NCBI GenBank assembly: GCA_045632265.1
Contig: JAZQWG010000018.1
Location: forward strand, 1 to 37,433
DNA: 37,433 nt
Source: Scatosoma sp045632265
GTDB taxonomy: Bacteria; Bacillota; Clostridia; Christensenellales; Borkfalkiaceae
Reading direction: 5' to 3'
Shown here piece by piece: positions 31,609-37,433 of the stretch (position 1 is the stretch's first letter; each line of letters starts with the position of its first letter). Position numbers and translations under genes: made by a program. A model generated the notes under the pieces. The model worked only from the letters and a program-made list of their open reading frames with translations, was not told the origin of the DNA and did no database searches.

Positions 31609-33531
31609 TTATCGCCAGCTGCCGCCGCCACCGCCGAAGCCGCCGCCACCAAAGCCGCCGAATTTGCCACCGCCGCCGCTTCTGCCTACGAACGAGCCAC
31701 CCTTGGGTTGCGGGCGAGTCATCGCCACACGCATTGCTTGACGAAGGCACGCATTGATAACGATTACGTCGAACACGCTTACGTTAGAGCCGCTGCACCA
31801 AGAAGGCGGTTCGATTAAGATGCCCTTAAATTTCTTTTCCCACTCGTTGGTCACGCCAAGCACTTGCGCGTACGGCAACACTTTATAATAAAGTTGCGGG
31901 TTTTCTTTGAGCATGAACTTTATCTTGTCTTCTTCCGTCACCGTGATAAAATCCTTAAAGCCCAAAATTTGTCCAAGCGCTTCGTTATATGCGTCCGTAC
32001 GCACGAACGCGCCCGTCGTAAGATAGGTTGTCGCAAGCACGAACAAGCTCATATACAGTTTTTCCCAACGTGTCATAATATGCGAAGCAAAGGCGAAAAT
32101 GAAGATAAACGTCATAATGGCTACAATCAAAATTTCAGCGATAAACAGCCCTATCAGCTTGCCTTTCTTCCATTTATAACGATAGCTCTTTCTCGTGTTT
32201 TCCATGCCCCAAATCAGTACTACAGGCAAGGCAACCGCCAAACCAAGGATATACGTATATTCTTCGTGAATACGAGTTTTCCCCAGCCAAAGCGGAATAA
32301 TTATCCCCATCAAAAACGCCAAGATACCACCGCTTAAAAAGGCGAGCACCGATTTTCTTTCATACATCTTCGGACGGAGCAACTGCCGTTTCGCCTTATC
32401 CGCCGTAGCGTAAAATTCTTCCTTCAAATCATTTACCGCCACCGTCGCACCACGCTTGAACAAGCCGTCAAATAACGTCTTTTCATGGGTAGCACAGCTG
32501 TCGGGCAAGCGTTCGACAAGTTTGGTAAAGGACGGGTTTTTCTCGTTAGTCAAATCAATCGAAAGATATCCTTTATGCGCAAAATAATAAATCATTGAAG
32601 TGATATCTTCGTTGTCCACATTGCCGTCCACAAGCAACCCCATTTTCATAGGGTCCATGTTGTCGGGCGCAATCACGTTCACCGTTGTAATCACTTCCTT
32701 TTTCTTATGGAATACTACGCCAAGCAAGAACGCAACCACTATGCAAACCGTACCTACGACAAACACACGCCAAACGCCGTTTGGAAGAATTTGCGTAGAA
32801 GCAAAGCTTTGCAACGTGCCTTCGGGAAGGGTAAAGCGCACGTAAACGCCTTCCGCAACCCTTTCGCTATACGTGTTGACGTACGTATCCAAGCGACTTG
32901 CGCTTAAATACAGCGTTTTGCCGTCCGCCGACAACGTTTGTTCGTCAAACATTTTCGTCGCATAGCTGCTGCCGTAACGGGTAATCATTGCGCTTTCAAT
33001 TTTCGCCGCCGCAGGGAAGTGCATGGTGACACGCACGTTGTTCAAGGGCACCGTCCAACCAAAGCCTACCACGTCAAGCTGCATGCCGTTGTCCATATCG
33101 CCTATCGGCTGTTCCATCGTGTAAGAAATGCGATAGGTGCGGGTTGTTCCGGCAGACGTAGGCAATTCGCACACCAAATCCAAATACCCGTCGCCGTCGT
33201 TCACGTACGATTTGGCGTTTTGCCCTTCGCATTCCGCTTTCAAATTGAAATAGCGGTTGCCTTCGGTGGGCAAACTGCGAGTGAATTGACTGCCCGATTT
33301 ATTCGCCTGCATGACGATGGTTTCTTTCACCACCACTTGTCTATTCGTTTGCACCGCCATGTCGATATCGTAGCTTTGAATCGTCATAACGTCCCCCGTA
33401 TCCGCTGCTGCCGTGACGTTTACGCCGCCACGTTTAGCAAGGAAGGGAGCAATGCAAAGACATATCAATAATAGAAAGAGAAGCGTGGCGAAAATTCTGC
33501 CACGCCCCTTTTGAAAAATGTTCGTTTTCAT
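31609..33531 (-). CDS. DUF2207 membrane protein with glycine-rich C-terminus
   Basis: A 640-residue membrane protein. It has a signal peptide or first helix (residues 13-32), an extracellular beta-rich DUF2207 domain (about 45-250: IDMAVQTNRQVVVKETIVM ... GFGWTVPLNNVRVTMHFP), a membrane helix near 260-280, a cytoplasmic stretch, two to four further helices between 395 and 505, and a Gly/Ser-rich tail (GGGGKFGGFGGGGFGGGGGSWR). Pairing with LemA directly upstream is common in Firmicutes and Actinobacteria; the function is unknown, with roles in envelope maintenance suggested. There is no ribosome binding site: the ATG is four bases behind the lemA stop (TAATCACATG), so translation must rely on re-initiation. 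Confidence 0.9.
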   Translation of the reverse strand: MKTNIFQKGRGRIFATLLFLLLICLCIAPFLAKRGGVNVTAAADTGDVMTIQSYDIDMAVQTNRQVVVKETIVMQANKSGSQFTRSLPTEGNRYFNLKAECEGQNAKSYVNDGDGYLDLVCELPTSAGTTRTYRISYTMEQPIGDMDNGMQLDVVGFGWTVPLNNVRVTMHFPAAAKIESAMITRYGSSYATKMFDEQTLSADGKTLYLSASRLDTYVNTYSERVAEGVYVRFTLPEGTLQSFASTQILPNGVWRVFVVGTVCIVVAFLLGVVFHKKKEVITTVNVIAPDNMDPMKMGLLVDGNVDNEDITSMIYYFAHKGYLSIDLTNEKNPSFTKLVERLPDSCATHEKTLFDGLFKRGATVAVNDLKEEFYATADKAKRQLLRPKMYERKSVLAFLSGGILAFLMGIIIPLWLGKTRIHEEYTYILGLAVALPVVLIWGMENTRKSYRYKWKKGKLIGLFIAEILIVAIMTFIFIFAFASHIMTRWEKLYMSLFVLATTYLTTGAFVRTDAYNEALGQILGFKDFITVTEEDKIKFMLKENPQLYYKVLPYAQVLGVTNEWEKKFKGILIEPPSWCSGSNVSVFDVIVINACLRQAMRVAMTRPQPKGGSFVGRSGGGGKFGGFGGGGFGGGGGSWR

Positions 33532-33535
33532 GTGA

Positions 33536-34135
33536 TTAGAATTGTACTTTTACGTTCTTTCTTTCTTCAGCGCTGTCCAACTCGAAGTAAGCACGTTTCT
33601 TGTAATCTTCGCCCATGCGCTTACCAACGATGTTTGCAGGGAACAATTCAAGCTTGGTGTTGAACGATTTAACCACGCCGTTATAGTAGCGACGGGAAGA
33701 TTCCAATTCACCTTCAATGCCCTTCAATTGATTTTGCAAATCAAGGAAGTTGGTGTTTGCCTTAAGGTCGGGATAGCTTTCTGCAACTGCCGAAAGGAAG
33801 GTGCGAAGAGTGCCCGTCAAGCTGTTTTCAGCTGCTGCTTTTTCTTCCATCGTCTTTGCGCCCATTGCGATATTACGTGCGGAAACTACGTTTTGCAACG
33901 TTTCGCTTTCGTGCTTAGCGTACCCTTTCACCGTTTCAACGAGGTTGGGGATAAGGTCGTATCTTTTCTTCAAATATACGTCAATCGTCGCCCAAGCTTC
34001 TTCCACCTTGTTCTTCAAACGAACAAACATGTTGCGCGTTTTAATCCACCAAATAATAGGCACGATAACAAGTAAAACTACCAAAGCAACAATAAGAATA
34101 ATGCCGCCCGTGCCAAGCAATAAGTTATTTAACAT
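33536..34135 (-). CDS. lemA: LemA family protein
   Basis: A 199-residue protein with one N-terminal membrane helix (about 10-32) and a long helical cytoplasmic or extracytoplasmic bundle. Family signatures are present: AWATIDVYLKKRYDLIPNLVETVKGYAKHE (47-76), ESYPDLKANTNFLDLQNQL, and ESSRRYYNGVVKSFNTKLELFPANIVG. The biochemical role of LemA is not established. AAAAGGAG precedes the ATG. The gene stands behind a perfect consensus promoter with an overlapping inverted repeat and is translated just ahead of DUF2207. Confidence 0.93.
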   Translation of the reverse strand: MLNNLLLGTGGIILIVALVVLLVIVPIIWWIKTRNMFVRLKNKVEEAWATIDVYLKKRYDLIPNLVETVKGYAKHESETLQNVVSARNIAMGAKTMEEKAAAENSLTGTLRTFLSAVAESYPDLKANTNFLDLQNQLKGIEGELESSRRYYNGVVKSFNTKLELFPANIVGKRMGEDYKKRAYFELDSAEERKNVKVQF

Positions 34136-34166
34136 ATTTTCTCCTTTTGAAAAGCCTTGCTTTTCT

Positions 34167-34209
34167 CGTATAGTATTTATATTATACTATACGCACAAAG
34201 AAATGTCAA
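34167..34209 (-). promoter_or_regulatory. Perfect consensus promoter with overlapping 10-bp inverted repeat (operator) for lemA
   Basis: Minus-strand -35 TTGACA (34209-34204), 17-bp spacer, -10 TATAAT (34186-34181), all matching consensus. A 10-bp perfect inverted repeat CGTATAGTAT-N7-ATACTATACG (34167-34193) covers the -10 box and the start point. A repressor dimer bound there would block transcription; GntR-type (YtrA group) operators have this general TATA-rich symmetric form. No candidate regulator gene is adjacent. Confidence 0.75.
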
Positions 34210-34224
34210 TAGTTAAAACAAAGA

Positions 34225-34259
34225 AAAAACGGCTTTCTCGCAAAGAGAAAACCGTTTTT
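34225..34259 (-). terminator. Terminator behind the DUF378 gene
   Basis: Stem AAAAACGG / CCGTTTTT, one mismatch, then TTTCTC / GAGAAA with a 5-base loop. On the minus strand it ends in TTTTTT and lies between the DUF378 stop and the lemA promoter. Confidence 0.85.
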
Positions 34260-34264
34260 ATCCG

Positions 34265-34492
34265 TTATTCCGCTCTTCTATTTCTCAACCACAATACGCC
34301 GTTCGTGATGATAGGCGAAAGGATGAGCCAGAGTGCCGCAAGCGCGATAATCGAATAGGTGATTACCGAGCCAACCGTTCTTGCGCCGGCAAATATCGTC
34401 GATACAAGGTTAAAATCGAACAAACCGAACAAGCCCCAGTTGATTGCGCCTACGATTACCAAAACATAAGCAATGATATTTACGATAAGCAT
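34265..34492 (-). CDS. DUF378 small membrane protein
   Basis: A 75-residue protein with two membrane helices (about 3-24 and 42-66) and the family signature VIVGAINWGLFGLFDFNLV near the N-terminus. The function of DUF378 proteins is unknown. Start at 34492 is chosen because GGAGG lies seven bases upstream; the longer frame would overlap the hydrolase gene. It is 49 bases behind the hydrolase and probably shares its transcript. Confidence 0.85.
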   Translation of the reverse strand: MLIVNIIAYVLVIVGAINWGLFGLFDFNLVSTIFAGARTVGSVITYSIIALAALWLILSPIITNGVLWLRNRRAE

Positions 34493-34541
34493 ACTCTTTC
34501 CTCCTGAAAACAGTATGCCACGCTTTTCAAAGTTTATACGC

Positions 34542-35456
34542 TTATTCCCCGTCCATAAACGCAAGTATGTCGGCAAGCACTTCTTCTTTTCCTATATCGT
34601 GGAAAACTTCGTGGCGCAAACCTTTATACAATTTTCCCGTCACGTTTTCATAACCTACGCTACGCAAAAATTCAATCGATTGAAACCATTTCAAATCGCT
34701 TACCAAAACGGGGTCGTCGCTGCCCGAAATGAAGTGGATAGGCAAAGTGGGCGCTTGCACGTGATATCCCTTCTTTTTATAAGTGTATTTCATCAATTTG
34801 AACAAGTTGACAAACCCGTTGCAAGTGAAGATAAATTTGCCTTTAGGATTAGAATAAAACGCTTCGATATTTTCTCTATTTTGGCTAAGCCACGCCCCTT
34901 TCGCTTCGCCGGGGAAGTTCTTTTGTCCCTTGCCCGTAGAAAGATAGCAAAGCATTTTGCTTCTATGATGCTTTCCCCTAAAAAGTCCTATTCCCTTTGC
35001 TATGCCGATCGCAATTCCCGCCAACGGGTTTTTGCTGGGCGAGCCGCAAACAATCACTTTGTCCACCAAGTTATCGTGCTCACGAAGATAACATCTTGCC
35101 ACCATAGAGCCCATGCTGTGTCCAAAAAGAGTGATAGGAAGGTTGGGATATTGTTCTTTCAAATACGTTGTAAGTTGTGCGCCGTCTTCCACAATCCCCT
35201 TTGCGCTGTCGTCGTAGAAATAGCCCAAATCGGTGCTTTCTTTTACGCTGTCGCCATGCCCACGTTGGTCGTAGCAAACAACGATATAACCCTTGTCGCA
35301 AAAGTGTTGCATAAAGGAAGCGTAGCGTTCCTTAAACTCGCACATGCCGTGCAAAATTTGCATAACGCCTTTCGGCTCGCACGAAGGGAAATATTCCACA
35401 ACGTGCAAGGGAAGGTTGTCAAAGTTAGACGTAATTACATAATTTTTAATTTCCAT
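34542..35456 (-). CDS. Alpha/beta hydrolase, monoacylglycerol lipase / lysophospholipase-like
   Basis: A 304-residue hydrolase of the serine-aminopeptidase (S33, Hydrolase_4) group. The nucleophile elbow is GHSMGS (112-117, Ser114); the oxyanion region HGMCEF lies at 36-41; YDQRGHGDS (62-70) is the conserved strand-loop; Asp at 247-248 in GSDDPV and His282 in GLRHEVFHD complete the triad. No signal peptide is seen, so it acts in the cytoplasm, likely on monoacylglycerols or lysophospholipids. AAGGAG precedes the ATG. It is 12 bases behind the ABC permease gene. Confidence 0.88.
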   Translation of the reverse strand: MEIKNYVITSNFDNLPLHVVEYFPSCEPKGVMQILHGMCEFKERYASFMQHFCDKGYIVVCYDQRGHGDSVKESTDLGYFYDDSAKGIVEDGAQLTTYLKEQYPNLPITLFGHSMGSMVARCYLREHDNLVDKVIVCGSPSKNPLAGIAIGIAKGIGLFRGKHHRSKMLCYLSTGKGQKNFPGEAKGAWLSQNRENIEAFYSNPKGKFIFTCNGFVNLFKLMKYTYKKKGYHVQAPTLPIHFISGSDDPVLVSDLKWFQSIEFLRSVGYENVTGKLYKGLRHEVFHDIGKEEVLADILAFMDGE

Positions 35457-35468
35457 AATTCATGCTCC

Positions 35469-37433
35469 TTATTCAGTGCGAAGTGCGATTACGGGGTCTT
35501 TCTTCGCCGCCGCACGGGCAGGGATAAGTCCGCTGATAAGCGTTAAACCAACGCTTACGCAAACCATCACGAACGCCGACGTAATCGGCAACGCCGCAAG
35601 CGACGTCAAGCCTGTGAGTGCGCCCAAAATGGCGTTGATTGCAAGCGAGAGAAGATACGTCACGCCCACGCCGAACAAGCCCGACGTCAAGCCGATAATA
35701 AACGTTTCAGCATTGAAAAGGTTTCTAATATCTTTCTTTCTTGCGCCAAGCGAACGAAGCACGCCGATTTCCTTGGTGCGTTCCACCACCGATACATAGG
35801 TGATAATGCCTATCATGACGGACGAAACGACAAGCGAAATTGCCGTAAACGCCACAAGCACGTACGTAATCGCATCAAGCATCGTTTCCACCATGCCCAT
35901 CATCAAACCAACCGTGTCGGTGTATTCCACTTGCTTGTTTTCGTCGTTTTCATATCTTGCGTTCCACGCATCGAGATAGGAAAGCATGTTTTCTTTCGTT
36001 TGGAAATCACGAGTGTAAATGCTGATTGCGCTCACGCTCGGTTTTTCCGTATCCGTCGGTTTACCGCCGCCTACCGAACGCACGACGGACGTATAATCGC
36101 CGCCCATAAGCGAAGCTTGGTAAGCACGAAGTTGCATATTAGCGTTGTTCGACATAAGCAAAATGCCCGCATCGTTTTCCTTTACACTATCCGACAAAAT
36201 CGTACGCATAGCCGTCGCAATTTGCGAAGCAAAGTTCTTCGCCACGTATTCTTCCACAAGCGCTTCCGTCAAGCACAAACCGCTCGGCAAGCACCCGTAC
36301 GTGCGCCCTTCTTTCAATCGCACAATGCCCGAAATGTGAATTTTCACGCCTTCCGTTTCGCCCACGTCCAAGCTATCGACGGTCGATAAATATTCGTACA
36401 CATAACTTCTTTCGGGCGAATATTGCGTATTCGGTTTATAAATCGCATCGTTGTAGAACAAGGTGTAATTTTGCGCGCAGATGTCTTCAAAAGACACGTA
36501 CGGTTCAAACTGTTCTTCCGTAGGGAAAAGGGTTGCAAAAAATTGGTCTTCTTTCAAAAGCCCAAGTTGAACGAGTGTCAAATCGGTGATGTCGTTTTCC
36601 TCGCCAACGACAAGCAACGCTTCGTTTTTATTCGTAGGCATTTTGCCGTATAATACGTCGTATTGCGAGTTTACGTAATCCAAATATTCTTCGCTTTCCA
36701 TATCCTTAGCTTTCGACCCGGGAATTTTATTGACGATGTCGCCAAGGTATTCCACAAGGGAAACAAGGTCGGAATATTGCGTTTGTTCGTCCGCATCCAA
36801 CTCGCTCAAGCGGGAAACGTACGTTTGTTTCAAGGACGAAAGGGAAGTGTTTACCGCAACTTTTGCGCTGCCCGTATTAAGTTCCCCCGTCGAAATTTCG
36901 GCGTGCGTGTACAAGTTATCGACGAGCGTTTCGCCGTAATCGTACATAATCGTTTCGTAATAATCTTTGTCCATCGCTTCCAAATACGCAAGGTATTCAT
37001 CCGACAAATCGTTGGATACTTGGATACCCTTTGCGATATTCGTCAAGAAAGAGTTTACGTACACTTGGTCTTTCAATTTCGACAAATCGGGCTCTTGTTT
37101 TTCCATCATGCCCGACATAATTGCGCTGACATCCGTGCTCGATTCCATAATCTCTACGGGGTTTGCCGAGAGCATATCTTCTTCCGTTTTCAAAATGAAA
37201 TTGTTAAAGCCGTTGGAAAGGGCAAGCACCAAACAAACGCTGATAATACCGATACTGCCAGCAACGCTCGTGATTGCCGTGCGCCCCTTTTTCGTAAGCA
37301 AGTTTCTCGACGAAAGCCCAAGCGCCGTCTTGAACGACATCGCCGCCTTTTCCTTCTTCTTTTTCTTGCCGTCCGTTTTAATTTCTTCCTCAGCCTTTTC
37401 TTCGTGGACGTATTCTTCCGTCGGTTCATACGG
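35469..37433 (-). CDS. ABC transporter ATPase-permease fusion, permease part (N-terminus cut by window edge)
   Basis: 655 residues are visible. An ATG at 37340 opens the common reading frame, but the frame continues without stop to base 37433, reading an acidic-then-lysine-rich linker (ending KKKKKEKAA) before the MSFKTALGLSSRNLL block. Such linkers join an N-terminal ATPase to an FtsX/MacB-type permease in a group of clostridial single-chain exporters, so the start codon is very likely off the window. The permease has a first membrane helix (~27-48 of the ATG-numbered protein), a ~450-residue extracellular domain, and three C-terminal helices with the FtsX core (YVSVVERTKEIGVLRSLGARKKDI). 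The role may be peptide or antibiotic export; the substrate is unknown. Confidence 0.85.
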   Translation of the reverse strand, partial: PYEPTEEYVHEEKAEEEIKTDGKKKKKEKAAMSFKTALGLSSRNLLTKKGRTAITSVAGSIGIISVCLVLALSNGFNNFILKTEEDMLSANPVEIMESSTDVSAIMSGMMEKQEPDLSKLKDQVYVNSFLTNIAKGIQVSNDLSDEYLAYLEAMDKDYYETIMYDYGETLVDNLYTHAEISTGELNTGSAKVAVNTSLSSLKQTYVSRLSELDADEQTQYSDLVSLVEYLGDIVNKIPGSKAKDMESEEYLDYVNSQYDVLYGKMPTNKNEALLVVGEENDITDLTLVQLGLLKEDQFFATLFPTEEQFEPYVSFEDICAQNYTLFYNDAIYKPNTQYSPERSYVYEYLSTVDSLDVGETEGVKIHISGIVRLKEGRTYGCLPSGLCLTEALVEEYVAKNFASQIATAMRTILSDSVKENDAGILLMSNNANMQLRAYQASLMGGDYTSVVRSVGGGKPTDTEKPSVSAISIYTRDFQTKENMLSYLDAWNARYENDENKQVEYTDTVGLMMGMVETMLDAITYVLVAFTAISLVVSSVMIGIITYVSVVERTKEIGVLRSLGARKKDIRNLFNAETFIIGLTSGLFGVGVTYLLSLAINAILGALTGLTSLAALPITSAFVMVCVSVGLTLISGLIPARAAAKKDPVIALRTE

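Noticed and set aside
31611..31690. GC-rich microsatellite-like repeat
   Set aside because: It is the coding sequence of the glycine-rich C-terminal tail of the DUF2207 protein.

Overview
The window looks like a chromosomal segment of an uncultured low-to-mid GC Gram-positive bacterium of the class Clostridia. This rests on strong AGGAGG-type ribosome binding sites, consensus sigma-A promoters with 17-bp spacers, a Bacillus-type LexA box, standard use of TGA stops, and gene families common in gut Clostridia (LemA/DUF2207, PepV, DUF378, HI0933-type flavoproteins, RadC). No rRNA or tRNA genes, CRISPR array or insertion sequence was seen. Assignment below class level is not possible from the sequence alone.

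Left end (1-3741), all on the minus strand: an ABC importer of the nitrate/sulfonate/taurine type (lipoprotein, permease, ATPase cut by the window edge), trmB and dut in one short operon with a clear promoter, and a small exported cysteine-pair protein. Next (3742-6700) comes a visibly AT-richer two-gene plus-strand island: a ChbG/YdjC-type deacetylase and an FkbH-like HAD protein with an unusual cysteine-rich N-terminus. The island has its own extended -10 promoter and ends in a strong terminator.

From 6743 to about 16480 lies a compact phage-derived head and packaging cassette on the minus strand: a possible sigma-like regulator behind a LexA-box control region, terL, a small terminase-like protein, portal, scaffold, major capsid protein, a hairpin terminator, connector-like and nozzle-like proteins, and a last unknown protein. 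Integrase, repressor, replication, lysis, tape measure and tail fibre genes are absent from this window, yet every frame is intact. A plus-strand gene for a surface SH3-like protein sits between the regulator and terL. A second, larger surface protein (propeller plus SH3-like, C-terminal anchor) follows at 16615.

The middle (19009-26860) holds mgtE, with a duplicated N domain and a structured leader that may encode a small peptide; a convergent five-gene operon radC, histidine kinase, response regulator, HAD phosphatase, cysK; and a divergent pepV. The right part (27044-37433) holds two FAD oxidoreductases in one operon; a membrane-anchored protein with Lys/Ala/Glu repeats and DUF1508 domains; lemA-DUF2207 behind a perfect consensus promoter overlapped by a 10-bp inverted repeat; DUF378; an alpha/beta hydrolase; and the permease half of an ABC ATPase-permease fusion running off the window.

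Recurring theme: at least three genes (15054, 16615, 29833) have their start codon 6-8 bases behind a -10 box and no room for a ribosome binding site, which suggests leaderless mRNAs in an otherwise Shine-Dalgarno-rich genome. Functions are inferred from sequence motifs read by eye; no database search was possible.
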